Position numbers and translations under genes: made by a program | Notes under the pieces: generated by a model | What the model was told of the DNA's origin: nothing | The model's database searches: none | What the model saw: only the letters and a program-made list of their open reading frames with translations | Source: Nemophila menziesii | Lineage: Eukaryota > Streptophyta > Magnoliopsida > Boraginales > Hydrophyllaceae | Assembly (NCBI GenBank): GCA_029959085.1 | Contig: JARWIR010000005.1 | Coordinates: forward strand, 3,164,501 to 3,228,500 | DNA: 64,000 nt | Direction of reading: 5' to 3' | Shown: one piece after another, positions 50,698 through 62,640 of the stretch | How the letters are laid out: every line of letters begins with the position of its first letter | Position numbering within the stretch: position 1 is the first letter of the stretch

Positions 50698-53175
50698 GTT
50701 ACCATGATCTTAGAAAGAATGTATGTGACAAGTCCCATCTACCTTAATGGGATAAATCATATCTATCCTAATCAAGTGTTATCGACCGCTAAAACTTTAC
50801 TAATGAGATTCCAAGTTTGAATCCTACATGCTACTATGAAAAAGCTCTCATCATCTTAATAAAAAAAATCCACATTTTTTTAATAGAGTTCTTACGCTTT
50901 ACTGTCTTGATTTTTTTGTGTTGATTTTATTATAAACTATATGCTTAATAGGATAAGTCTTATCTATGCTAATCAAGTGTTTTTTTGTTGTTACAATTTA
51001 TATATATATAACTATTACAAGGGTGTTCAACAATTAAACATAGCCTAGCGGTAACATGCTAACACTTTATTTATGAGATTCCAAGTTTGAATCCCTCATG
51101 CTACTAAAAAAAAAATCCATGTTTTTTAATAGAGTTCTTACGTTTCACTGTCTTAATTTTTTTGTGTTGATTTTATTATGAAATATATGCTTACTGGGAT
51201 AAGTCTTATCTATCCTAATCAAGTGTTTTTTATTGTTACAATTGTTATATATATATATAACTATTACAAGTGTGTTTGACAATTAAACATAGCCTAGCGG
51301 TAACACGCTAACTCTTTACTTATGAGATTTCAAGTTCAAATCCCGCATGCTATGTTCGAAACTTAAACATAGTCTAGCGGTAATAAGGTAACACTATACT
51401 AATGAGATCCTATGTTCGAATCTTGTATGCTACTATAGACATTCTTCCATGATTTATAAAAAAAGTCCATATTTTTTAATAGAGTTCATATGTTGTAGTG
51501 TCTTGATTTATTTATTTTGTTGATTTTACTATGAACTATATGCTTAATGGGATAAGTCTTATCTATCCTAATCAAGTGTTCTTTTATTGTTACAATTGTT
51601 ATACATATAACTATTACAATTGTGTTCGACAATTAAACATAGCCTAGCGGTAACACGCTAACTCTTTACTTATGAGATCCCAAGTTTGAATCCCGCATGC
51701 TATGTTCGACAGCTAAACATAGACTAGTGGTAATATGGTAACACGTTACTAATTAGATTACAAGTTCCAATCCCGCATGCTACTATAAAAGTGCTCCTAT
51801 GGTCTTAAAAAAAATGTTCTCGTTTTTTTACTAAAGATCTTACGTTTTACTATCTTTTTTTTGTGTTGATTTTTATTATGAACTATATGCTTAATGGGAT
51901 ATGTCTTATCTATCCTAATCAAGTGTTTTTTTATTGTTGCAATTGTTGTATATATAACTATTACAAGTTTGTTTGATAATTATACATAGCCTAGCGGTAA
52001 CACGCTAACTCTTTACTTATGAGATTCCAAGTTCGACTCCCGCATGCTATGTTCGATAATTAATCATAGCCTAGCGATATTACGGTAACACTTTACTAAA
52101 GAGATTACAAGTTCCAAACCCGCATGTTACTATAAAAGTACTCCCATGATCTTAAAAAGAATGTTCTTGTTATTTTACTAGAGTTCTTACATTTTACTAT
52201 CTTGATTTTTTTTGTGTTGTTTTTATTATGAACTATATTTTTAATGGGATAAGTTTTATCTATCCTAATCACGTTATTTTTTATTGTTACATTTGTTATA
52301 TATACAACTATTACAAGTGTGTTAGATAATTAAATATAGCCTAGCGGTAACACGCTAACACTTTACTTATGAGATTCCAAATTTGATTCCCGCATGCTAC
52401 TATAAAAATGCTCCCATGATCTTAGAAAGAATGTATGTGACAAGTCCCATCTACCTTAATGGGATAAATCATATCTATCCTAATCAAGTGTTATCGACCG
52501 CTAAAACTTTACTAATGAGATTCCAAGTTTGAATCCTACATGCTACTATGAAAAAGCTCTCATCATCTTAATAAAAAAAATCCACATTTTTTTAATAGAG
52601 TTCTTACGCTTTACTGTCTTGATTTTTTTGTGTTGATTTTATTATAAACTATATGCTTAATGGGATAAGTTTTATCTATGCTAATCAAGTGTTTTTTTGT
52701 TGTTACAATTGTTATATATATAACTATTACAAGTGTGTTCAACAATTAAACATAGCCTAGCGGTAACACGCTAACACTTTATTTATGAGATTCCAAGTTC
52801 GAATTCCTCATGCTGCTATAAAAATGCTCCTATGGTCGTAGAAAGAATGCATGGGACAACTCCCACAAACCTTAATGGGACAAATCCTATCTATCCGAAT
52901 CAAGTGTTATATAGATAACTATAACAAGTATGTATGACAATTAAACATAGTCTAGCGGTAACATGCTAACACTTTACTAATGAGATTCCATGTTCGAATC
53001 CCTCATACTACTTTAAAAAAAGCTATTAAGATCTTAAAAAAAATCCACGTTTTTTTAATAGAGTTCTTACGCTTTACTGTCTTGTTTTTTTTGTGTTGAT
53101 TTTATTATGAAATATATGCTTAATGAGATAAGTCTTATATATCCTAATCAAGTGTTTTTTTATTGTTACAGTTGT

Positions 53176-53179
<4 letters not shown>

Positions 53180-53253
<74 letters not shown>
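53180..53253. repeat. (AT)n microsatellite
   Basis: A pure 74-bp AT run at the same position of the repeat unit. Confidence 0.97.
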
Positions 53254-53254
<1 letters not shown>

Positions 53255-54047
53255 CTATTACTAGTGTGTTCGACAATTAAACATAGCTTAATGGTAACAC
53301 GCTAACTCTTTAATTATGAGATTTCAAGTTCAAATCCCGCATGCTATGTTCGAAAATTAAACATAGTCTAGCGGTAATAAGGTAACATTTTACTAATGAG
53401 ATTCTATGTTCGAATCTTGTATGCTACTATAGACATTCTCCCATGATTTATAAAAAAAATCCATATTTTTTTAATAGAGTTCTTATGTTGTACAGTCTTG
53501 ATTTTTTTTTTGATTTTTTTTTGAACTATATGCTTAATGGGATAAGTCTTATCTATCCTAATCAAGTGTTTTTTTATTGTTACAATTGTTATACATATAA
53601 CTATTACAATTGTGTTCGACAATTAAACATAGCCTAGCGGTAACACGCTAACTCTTTACTTATGAGATTCCAAGTTTGAATCCCGCATCTATGTTCGACA
53701 ATTAAACATAGCCTAGCGTTAATATGGTAACACATTACTAATTATATTACAAGTTCCAATCCCGCATGCTACTATAAAAGTGCTCCTATGATCTTAAAAA
53801 AAATTGTTCTCGTTTTTTTACTAGAGATCTTACGTTTTACTATCTTGTTTTTTTTTTTGTTGATTTTTGTTATGAACTATATGCTTAATGGGATATGTCT
53901 TATCTATCCTAATCAAGTGTTTTTTTATTGTTGCAATTGTTGTATATATAACTATTACAAGTTTGTTCGATAATTATACGTAGCCTAGCGGTAACAGACT
54001 AACTCTTTACTTATGAGATTCCAAGTTCAACTCCCGCATGCTATGTT

Positions 54048-54441
54048 CAGTGTTCTAAAAGGCGCTAGGCGCTAGGCGGGCGGTCGACCACCTTCGAGCG
54101 CCCAGGGTACTAGGCGGGCGCCTAGGCGGAGCCTAGGCGTTTTCTTGCTAGGCGGTTTTTATATTTATTTAAATATTTTTTTAAATTTATATAATTTTTT
54201 GGGTTAAAAAATAATTTTTAAAATTTTTTTGAATCAAAAAATAGATTTTTTTAATTTTTTTTAGCTTCTGACCGCCTAGGCGCCGCCTGGGTCCGCCTAG
54301 GCGCCGCCTAAACCCGCCTAGGCCCGCCTAGGACCTTCTGGGACCGCCTGGAGGCCGCCTGGGCCATTTCTGGAAGTTTAGCTACCTTCTAGCGCCTAGG
54401 CGCCGCCTAGGCGGCCGCCTAGGCCGATTTTTAGAACACTG
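54048..54441. mobile_element. hAT-type MITE with GC-rich palindromic interior
   Basis: A 394-bp element has 13-bp perfect terminal inverted repeats (CAGTGTTCTAAAA) and 8-bp target duplications GCTATGTT (54040-54047 and 54442-54449). The empty site GCTATGTTCGATAATT is seen in a sister repeat near 52048. The ends CAGTG and the 8-bp duplication are diagnostic of the hAT superfamily. The interior is full of GGCGCCTAGGCG-type self-complementary motifs around an AT-rich centre and encodes nothing. Confidence 0.93.
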
Positions 54442-54885
54442 GCTATGTTCGATAATTAATCATAGCCTAGCGGTATTACGGTAACACTTTACTAAAGAGA
54501 ATACAAGTTCCAATCCCGCATGTTACTATAAAAGTGCTCCCATGATCTTAAAAAGAATGTTCTCGTTTTTTTACTAGAGTTCTTACGTTTTACTATCTTG
54601 ATTTTTTTTGTGTTGTTTTCATTATGAACTATATTCTTAATGGGATAAGTTTTATCTATCCTAATCACGTTATTTTTTATTGTTACATTTGTTATATATA
54701 CAACTATTACAAGTGTGTTAGACAATTAAATATAGCCTAGCGGTAACATGCTAACACTTTACTTATGAAATTCCAAATTCGAATCCTGCATGCTACTATA
54801 AAAATGCTCCCAGGATCTTAGAAAGAATGTATGTGACAAGTCCCATCTACCTTAATGGGACAAATCCTAACTATCTAATCAAGTG

Positions 54886-54887
<2 letters not shown>

Positions 54888-54928
<41 letters not shown>
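54888..54928. repeat. (AT)n microsatellite
   Basis: A pure AT run at the right end of the tRNA-like array. Confidence 0.95.
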
Positions 54929-54929
<1 letters not shown>

Positions 54930-55009
54930 CAAGTATGTACGACAATTGAGTGTGGTTTCTTGATGGATGTGTAGACATGTGGTTAGTTCGGGTGGATGTC
55001 ATTTGAAGG

Positions 55010-55230
55010 GTCTAGATCCGCGCATATTGTTGACCGTGGTTGGACTTGATGCAAATAATTGTGTATATCCAATTGAGTATTCTGTTGACCATGGTTGGAC
55101 TTGACGCAAATAATTTCATATATCGAATTAAGTATTGTGTTGTGGAGAGTGAGAATAAGAGTAGTTGGACATTCTTGCGCTTATTAATTGCATATTTTGG
55201 GACCAAGGTATATCAAGAAAGTGGACACTA
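55010..55230 (+). pseudogene. Fragment of a second MULE transposase
   Basis: The frame reads 'VGLDANNFIYRIKYCVVESE' and 'WTFLRLLIAYFGTK', matching the conserved block after the first catalytic Asp of plant MULE transposases. The preceding 60 bases encode a second, diverged copy of the same motif ('VGLDANNCVYPIEYSV'), so the segment is internally duplicated. It differs from the transposases at 1-1676, 17.8 and 45.9 kb. Confidence 0.75.
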
Positions 55231-55815
55231 ATGTCCAATAAACAAATATTCCTATTGCGTATCACTATTGTTTATAGACTAATAAACTTGTTTGTTTATT
55301 TTATTCTAGGGGTTGGTGCATGCAATAGGATAACTTCAACCCAATCTTGAAGATTGCTATTGTGTACGTCATCTATATAAAAACCTCAAGAAGCTACAAC
55401 CATGCTCCAATTTGAAGGGGAAGGTGTAGTGGGCGGCTAAATAACCTAGATATAAGTGCTTACAGAATACATGGAGCAATTGTAATTGGTAAATGAGTAA
55501 TCAGTTTGTAGGTTGAAACAAGAAAACCCTAAATTCTGGTATTATTCTCACTTTCGAATCACGACAAAGTGTGATATGGTTTTGAATAATATCTCTGAGA
55601 TTTTTTACTCGGTGCTCCTTGTTTCATGGGAAAAATCTTTGATCCCTATGCTATAGATGATTAGGGACTAATTGATGAATAAAAATAACAAAAGTGGATA
55701 AAGAGTTGGAAGAAAGATATTTTTCCAAATTCTTGTAACTTGTTCAATAGGAAAAAGGATTACACTTCTATGTGGACGACATCTTATGTAGGTGATAAGG
55801 ATTTTGAGATTATAG
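55231..55815. other. No recognisable gene
   Basis: Mixed sequence. Short open frames (for example 55165-55350) show no family pattern. Confidence 0.4.
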
Positions 55816-57112
55816 GTGATTAAGATTTGCAATAAACGGTTGATTTGGAGAATTTTTTTTTGTAGTTGTCATCGTTGGGAGTTGTTGGGCATACTGTATA
55901 CACATGCAGTAGTCGCAATCACGTATTCGGGAAAAGATATAGGGTATTATGTGGATCAATGCTACACTAAAAATGTGTATATGAGAACTTATGAACCCGT
56001 GACAATTCCCACCAATGTTCTGTCATTGTGGCTTGTTTATCAACATTTGATTCACCCAAGTCGCTTAAAGTTCTCGGAAGACCTAAGTCATAGAGAAGAG
56101 AAGATTCCGGTGAAGGCCGCACTGGAGCACCACCTCAACTACCTGCAAGTATTCTCAAGTGTACAAATAAAATACTTATAGTTAGGTGTTCAAAGTACAG
56201 AAAAACAAGCCATAATAAGAGAGCTTGAAAGGAGGTGGTTCATGATAAAAGTTTGGGTACCAATAAAAGGGTTAATGGTGAGTTATTTGAGGGTGGGAAT
56301 GAAAACATAGGCAATTTGGCTCCAACACAAGATACTATATTTGGGGGTAGTAATGAAAACACAGGCTACTATGTTCCAACACAAGAATCCATGGCTGACT
56401 TTGAGATCTCAGGAGATACAGGTTATTTGCTAGGTGGTTGAGACGATTAAGACTTCAAAGTACTCATTGATAATCATATGTCTAACTTTGTTAGTTCACT
56501 TTCTAATTCTTCTCAATTATAAGTTTCTGAAATGAAAATTATGCAACTACTAACAAGTAAGATGCTTCAAATAAGGAAGCCATCAGACTTAGGTGTCGTT
56601 TGTTTTTTTTTGAAGTAATAAGTGTTGAATGCTGAATGACCAGCTGAATAGAACTTATTTTGTTAAGAGGCAGTGTCTGAATGATTCAGACTTAGTTTAA
56701 AATCTTAATGAAATAGACCAATTAAGAGACATTCATATCTGAATTGGCCAGGAAAAACAAACAGTCTGATTGATCCAGTGTCTTAATGAACCAGATTAAG
56801 ATCTCATTAAGTGCAAACAAACACCCCCTTAGTGTCAAACAAGTTGGTAAAGTAAGATGTAGTATATGTCGCAAGGTAGGATATGATATGTGTCAATTCT
56901 TGGTTAATTGTTCTAAGGTATAATCTATGCAACTAAATCTTGAAATAATAAAGTAATGAAACACTAATATGAATTCTATTTGTTTTCATTTTGTAGAAGA
57001 AAATTAAGGAGGATACTAGACCGACAAGTGGAAGAACTCCATTCATTCCACCCGATAGTAATGTGAGTATAAAAGGACCTCCAATCATTCCCTGTAAGTG
57101 AAAAATTAGATC
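55816..57112 (+). pseudogene. Degenerate MULE 5' module, copy E (left arm of inverted repeat)
   Basis: The frame 55816-56181 reads 'ITYSGKDIGYYVDQCYTKNV' and 'EEKIPVKAALEHHLNYLQVF'. The frame 56235-56441 follows ('GNENIGNLAPTQDTIFGG'), then a broken knuckle-like stretch and 'RPTSGRTPFIPPDSNVSIKG'. It is more diverged from the array copies than they are from each other. A MITE splits it at 56592-56828. Confidence 0.55.
56592..56828. mobile_element. Tourist-like MITE in MULE module E
   Basis: A 237-bp insertion is flanked by TTA (56589-56591 and 56829-56831). Its ends are GGTGTCGTTTGTTT and AACAAACACCCCC, imperfect inverted repeats of the Tourist type. The uninterrupted site ACACTTAGTGTCAAAC is visible near 48798. 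Confidence 0.85.
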
Positions 57113-57886
57113 TTTTTCAAGTGGAAAAGGAAAGGAACTAGCTACCTATGATTGATTTGATGGATTTGGTGCATTCTATGAATAATATGGTATATTTAAT
57201 GTATTTTATGGATAATTTACTCTATTTGATGTTTTTATGGATATTTTGGTTAATTTGATGTATTTTGGTTAAGTATTCATGTAATGGGATGTATTTTGTG
57301 GTTGACATAGAATTGTTACCAAATGGTGATCTTTTGGCTAAGTATAATGTTTTTTTTTCCATTTTTTCACGAATTTAGTACACCTAAATACGAGTTCAGA
57401 GACCTTTTTTTATTTTTTTAAGACTGCATGGACCTATTTGCAAACTTATAAATATTTTGGATTATTTATCAAAGTACATGTCTTAGAGGCTCATACTTTT
57501 CTTTTAAATCTCTGAATCTGCACTGTTTGGGTTCGGGGAATCCAATAAGTGACAACTTTCTCAATCTGAAATTTCTTCTCTTTCACTAAAGTGGTGAGTT
57601 TTGGTCCTTTAACTCTTTTGCTTTCTTTTGGACTTCAAAATTCACTTCTTCCATTCATCTTGGTACCTCCTAGCATCCATGTACCTAACAACTTCACATT
57701 AAACGAGAAAATTAATGCACAAAAGCTCTAAAAGTAACATTACTATAATTCAGAAGGAAGAAAGTGTAATATAGCAATATATGCTTATAAATTAACTAAC
57801 TAAGTCCAATTTCTACCTAACATTATGTCTCCTAAGGGCATTTATTTATAACATAAAGAGAGACATCAACTTGCAAAAGATCTAAA
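57113..57886. other. Spacer between inverted arms
   Basis: The left part (57150-57310) has loose repeats of TTTGATGTATTTTATGGA. The remainder shows no gene. The inverted arms flank it on both sides. Confidence 0.5.
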
Positions 57887-58940
57887 TTTTCTCTTACAAG
57901 GAATGATTGGAGGTCCTTTTCTACTCACGTTACTATCGGTTGGAATGAATGGAGTTCATATTAGTGTTTCACTATTGTTCATATTAGCCTCCTCAATTTT
58001 CTTCTACAAAATGATAGCAAATAGAATTCATATTAGTGTTTCATTACATTAATATTTCAAGAGTTAGTTGCATAGATTATACATTAGAACAATTAACCGG
58101 CAATTTACGCACATCATGTCCTACCTTGCACAAATACTACATCTTACTTTACCAACTTGTTTGACACTAAGTGTGATGGCTTCATTATTCAAAGCATCTT
58201 CCTTGTTAGTAGTTTATAATTTTTATTTTCAGAAACTTGTACTTGAGAAGAATTAGAAAGTGAACTCAAAAATTTGGACATGTGATTATCAAGGAATGAT
58301 TTGAAGTCTTGATCGTTCCGACCACCTAGCAAATCACTTGTACCTCCTAAAATCTCAAAATCAGCCATGGAATCTTGTGTTGGAACATAGTATCTTGTGT
58401 TTTCATTACTACCCTCAAATATAGTAGATTGTGTCGGAGCAAAATTGCCTATGTTTTCATTCTCACCCTTAAATAACTCATCAATAACCCTTTCTTTGTT
58501 ACCCAAAATTTTATCATGAACCACCTCCTTACAAGTTCTCTTAGTATGGCTTGTTTATTTCACTTTGAACACCTAACTATAAGTATTGGATTTGTACACT
58601 TGAGTTGTAGGTAGTTGAGGTAATGCTCCAGTGCGGCCTTCACAGGGCTCTCTTCTTCTCTTTGTCTTAGGTCTTTTAGAACTTTAAGCGACTTGGGTGA
58701 TTTCAAATGTTGATGTTTAGAAACATGCCACAATGCTATATCATTTGTGGGTATTATCACGGGTTCATAGACGCTTATATACGCATTTTTAGTGTAGCAT
58801 TTATCCACATAATACTCTATATCTTCTCCCAAATACGTGATTGTGAATATTCCACCTATACTTATCTCCTTAAATAATATATATCCATTACAAAATTTAT
58901 TAAGTAGCTTATTATTTCGATAAATTTAAAGGTTCAACAT
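57887..58940 (-). pseudogene. Degenerate MULE 5' module, copy F (right arm, inverted)
   Basis: Minus-strand frames 58560-58832 ('MGEDIEYYVDKCYTKNAYIS') and 58189-58524 ('MVHDKILGNKERVIDELFKG' onward) match module D at 47980-48998 closely. Together with 55816-57112 this forms a large inverted repeat about 780 bp apart. Confidence 0.6.
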
Positions 58941-58941
58941 T

Positions 58942-60427
58942 TGATGTCTCCCTAATTGTTCTTATTTTCGACCCTTGGGAGACATCATTTTTTATGTTTA
59001 ATTGAATATTTTAATAGACTTTTGAGTTAAAAATGCAATAATCCGGAATTTCTATTTAATTTCTAGTATTTTTTATTTATTAAACTTTTGCGCGTAATCT
59101 TGTATATTTTAGTGAAAAGTTTGTTGGTTTTGAATATTAGCTAGGAATGGAATCCGAGAAGAGAGTCAAAGATCGTGATATGGAGTCAAGACTTGAAGAT
59201 ATTAGATTCCTTATCGTGTTACGGAACTTTAGCAAGTGATTTCAGGTCAATCGGAGTTATAACGAAGCGGCTAGAGCCGTTTTAGTGAAGGTGGTGCAGC
59301 AGTTACGGGATTTTGGGCTTAGAAATTGGGCTTGGACATTTAATTAGTGTTTTATTTTTAAGTCCAAGCCCTAATCCGTTTTTCCACATATAAAAGGAGC
59401 CTTTGACTTCTATTTTCAGAACAATTCATTCTTTACAAATTAAAAGATCAGAGAGAAGCAACAGAAGGAAGAAAGAAGAAGCTGTAAAAGTTGGAGAGGG
59501 TCTATATCTCCGTTCTCAGCCATTCCAATTCCAGAAATTAGGTTTTATTTATCTTTAATTTTGTAAGACAATATGAATTCTATTACATTTAATTTAGTTT
59601 TCTTTTTAATTAGTATGAGCTAATTTCATTTTAGTACTTGAGAATGTTTTATGGGTGAATCCCAATTTCATTGAATTTCTATGTCTGAATTTGGGTTTCT
59701 GTTAAATTAAACTAAATTGTGTCTTTTACGCTTTTCGATAAATTGAGAATGTTTACTGTTTTTGGAGTCATGAACTAAGAACAGGTGTTAGTATCTAGGT
59801 TATTCCACATATGTGGCGTTTGGATCATCCTGACGGAGGGTTTAGGTACGGAAATATTTATTCAATCTTAAATAGAAGCTATTGATTCTGACGAACTTAG
59901 CTAATTTTAGGGCCAATGTGGTATTTAACTTAATCATCTAAAAGTGGATCATATTTACCCTGACGGGACTAGTGACACTCTAAGATAGCCTTATAGTCCA
60001 CCCTGACGGGGGTATAAGGAATTTAGAATTCCGACCATTGTAATTGACCGATTTAACCCTTAAACAGCATAGGTTATGAAATAGGATTAGGAGGATCCCT
60101 TGCGTTCTCAAGTGCTACCTTCTCATATTTGCGTTTCACATTCATTTACTTGCGTCTTAGTATTTACTTGTATTTTCTAGTTAGTCTTTCATTACTTAGA
60201 AATAATAAAAATAAACAATCAATCATTATATCTGTATTTGCTTTCCTAAGTGCAACCATTCATTATTCGATAAGCATTGTAGTTAACCAAACCGTCCCTG
60301 CGAACGATCCTAGAATCACTTATTACTACTTGGGACAACCGTACACTTGCGGTTGTGGTTCGATTACTTTTGCATTTATTTTAGAACACACAAAGGACCA
60401 CCAAGTTTTTGGCGTCGCTGCCGGGGA
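58942..60427 (+). mobile_element. LTR and primer-binding site of an LTR retrotransposon (remnant)
   Basis: The insertion begins TGATGTCTCCC and ends with TGGCGTCGCTGCCGGGGA (60410-60427). This differs by two bases from the tRNA-Asp-complementary primer site known in Athila-like and other plant Ty3 elements. A TATAAAAG promoter motif lies near 59390, and CCTGACGG repeats three times (about 59829-60010). No coding region follows, so only one LTR plus the start of the internal region remains. The frame 60129-60530 runs through LTR and flank and is not a gene. Confidence 0.7.
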
Positions 60428-60431
60428 ATTT

Positions 60432-61860
60432 AAAGGTTATTATTTCGATAAATTTATCCACGTAATACTCTATATCTTCTCCCAAATACGTGATTGTGAC
60501 TATTCCACCTATACTTATCTCCTTAAATAACATATATCCATTACAAAATTTATTGAGTAGCTTATTATTTCGATAAATTTAAAGGTTCAATATTCTTTTA
60601 TAAATTTTCAACATCCATTTTTTGAAGTTTTAGTCAAGTCGATCTATTTTTTATCTTAATCAAATTGATATTGATATTTTTTTCGAATGAAAGTGATTGA
60701 ATATTATATTTTGTGCTTTTTCTTTATTTTAATCAAATGAGTTATGAACTTTCAATTAACGTGTACACTTTTAATTTTCTTTTTGATTGAGTTGATTTTT
60801 TTTGATTAAAAGTTGAAAATAAATATAGAGATAGGTAGGGTGGGTTCTTGGAGTTATGGGTGGGTGTGTACAAGAATATTAAAAAACAAAAAAAAGTAAA
60901 TATGTAATAATTGATTACAAGGTAAAGTGTTTATTATATCTTTAACTTGAATTTTAATGTGAATAACCCGACACGTGACTTAACAGCTGACCTAACAAAA
61001 TGTTAAACAAGATGAAGGTTGTCCAAAACAAACAAAAAAAGGGAGAAAAAATCAAAATGAAAAATAATGAATAAATCTATCATAAACCTCAAAAATAAGG
61101 GACCAGTCTATACCAATTATCCTATATGACATAATATTGAAAAATATATATACGTCAATACAAAACACTTCATCGATCCAAAGTTTACTACTAAACCAAT
61201 CAATTTCAAGACAGTTACATTTCAATTAAAAAAGAAATTAAAAAATCTATAATTGTTTTGGCCTTGCTATAAAATTCATTCAAGTATGTTCATCTACACA
61301 TATTTATATATTCATCAATAAAACATCAATTCGTATCTCCTTATATAATATAAATATCTTGTTTCGACAAATTTAAAAGTTCCAACATTCTTTATAAATT
61401 TTTCAAAATCCTTTTTAAAGATCCATTCAACTCAATCTAGTTTGTATCTTTTTTTTACTTTAATGAAATGGGGTTACAGATCTTTGATTAAAAGTGTAAA
61501 TTTCTACTTTTTATCCGATTGAGTTGTTTTTTAATTTAAAGTTAAGTTTCGATTTATATAAAAATGATGATTGATTGTGGACCATCGAGAAGAAGAGGGA
61601 AGGAACGAAGGATGAGCCGATGGAGGCTCATCAAATCCAAATTCCTTCCCGGTTGTATCCGACCATCGTCTATGGACTTTGAAGAAGGTATGTTAAAAAT
61701 CTCTACAACTTTTTTTGTTTAATAAGTTCGAAATGATATTTGAATTATAATTATTATTTATCGTTGTAAGTGTATATAATTTGAAGTCTTTTTTTGAAAA
61801 AAAAATCATGTATTTGTAGAAAATTAAATCGGTTGAAATATATTTTAGAAAATAGTTTAT
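60432..61860 (-). other. Inverted copy of the kinase 5' flank and MULE module edge
   Basis: The reverse complement matches 43960-44950 (kinase intron 1 edge, exon 1, promoter and start of the MULE module). An extra piece of about 255 bp at 60901-61157 is absent from the direct copies. The 60449-60591 segment also duplicates 58799-58940. Confidence 0.8.
61613..61688 (+). pseudogene. Orphan exon 1 of the RLCK gene
   Basis: A 76-base exon from ATG to a GTATG donor encodes '[20 protein letters not shown]' followed by 'MDFEE', with the same phase as the intact genes. No further kinase exons follow in the window. TATA-like TATAAAAATG precedes it. Confidence 0.85.
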
Positions 61861-62295
61861 TAAATTTTATGGACTTTATTTTTACTTCGATAATAATTAT
61901 ATAGATAGTAGCTCTTCAGGGTCTTTGACCTCATATGTAACAAAAAAAAAATTTCTTAATTTGTGTATAAAAAATCAAGTATAATAACTTTTTAGAGATG
62001 AATGAAGTGCCAAATTAAGTAGATATGATTTGAACATAATTATTATATAAATAACCTTTTATGATTATTATTATTAGTATCTTTTTTCCCGTAGATCTAA
62101 CTTGTCTAAACATGTCTATTTTGTTTACGGAAGAGTTTTTTAAAAGAACTAGGGAAGAGGTGAGAATTCCTCTCTGTGGAGGAATACATAGGAATGGCCT
62201 ACTAATTTTGTATTTTATTTAAACCTATAATTTTTCATCATTTTTAGATTTATAAGTTAAATTTTTTTGTAACTTACCATCAATCTCAAACAATC
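61861..62295. other. AT-rich, no recognisable gene
   Basis: No repeat or coding pattern is identified. Confidence 0.4.
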
Positions 62296-62640
62296 AATTC
62301 TACAAAATAAGAAATTCCCTGTTTAAACAGTTTCAGAATATGAAATTTCTTGTTTGAACCAATTTCCAACTTTCGGTTACAAATTCTGAACAGTTTCGCG
62401 ATTTCATATTTCAAATATCGAATTCCCTGTTTTAAATAGTACTAAACAAAAAATTCTTTATTTGAAACAGTTTTAAACAAGGAATCTCCTGTTTGAAACA
62501 GTTATAAATAATGAATTCCTTGTTCTAATCATGAAACTTTTAAACATAAAAATCTCGTTGAAACTGTATAAATAGGGAATTCACCCTTTTAAAATAAGAA
62601 AATATGTGCTTACAAACAAGGTATTTCATTTTTCAAATAA
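62296..62640. repeat. Degenerate tandem repeat of ~40-50 bp
   Basis: Variants of AATTCCCTGTTTGAAACAGT recur about seven times with eroded spacing. Confidence 0.6.

Larger units (their letters stand above)
49000..54930 (+). repeat. Array of ~300-bp repeats with tRNA-like (A-box/B-box) cores
   Basis: About twenty cores of the form CATAGCCTAGCGGTAACACG, followed 32 bases later by AGTTCGAATCC, recur near 49011, 50411, 51040, 51288, 51370, 51640, 51719, 51986, 52066, 52336, 52752, 52947, 53283, 53364, 53629, 53709, 53980, 54463 and 54734. Truncated cores lie near 50791 and 52492. Many come as pairs about 80 bp apart within a longer unit. The core spacing suits a Pol III internal promoter, but the T-stem bases are not complementary, so these are not tRNA genes. 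A higher-order duplication is visible: 50700-51000 recurs almost exactly at 52417-52720. Confidence 0.85.

Noticed and set aside
49000..54930. Functional tRNA genes or a CRISPR array
   Set aside because: A and B boxes fit, but the T-stem halves CCAAG and CCCGC do not pair. The units are about 300 bp with diverged spacers and no cas genes, in a plant nuclear context.
60129..60530. 133-residue ORF with possible membrane segments
   Set aside because: It starts inside the LTR, crosses the primer-binding site and runs into duplicated MULE flank. No family pattern is seen.
60901..61157. Transposon insertion in the inverted kinase flank
   Set aside because: The extra ~255 bp has no convincing terminal repeats or target duplication, so I left it as an unexplained indel.
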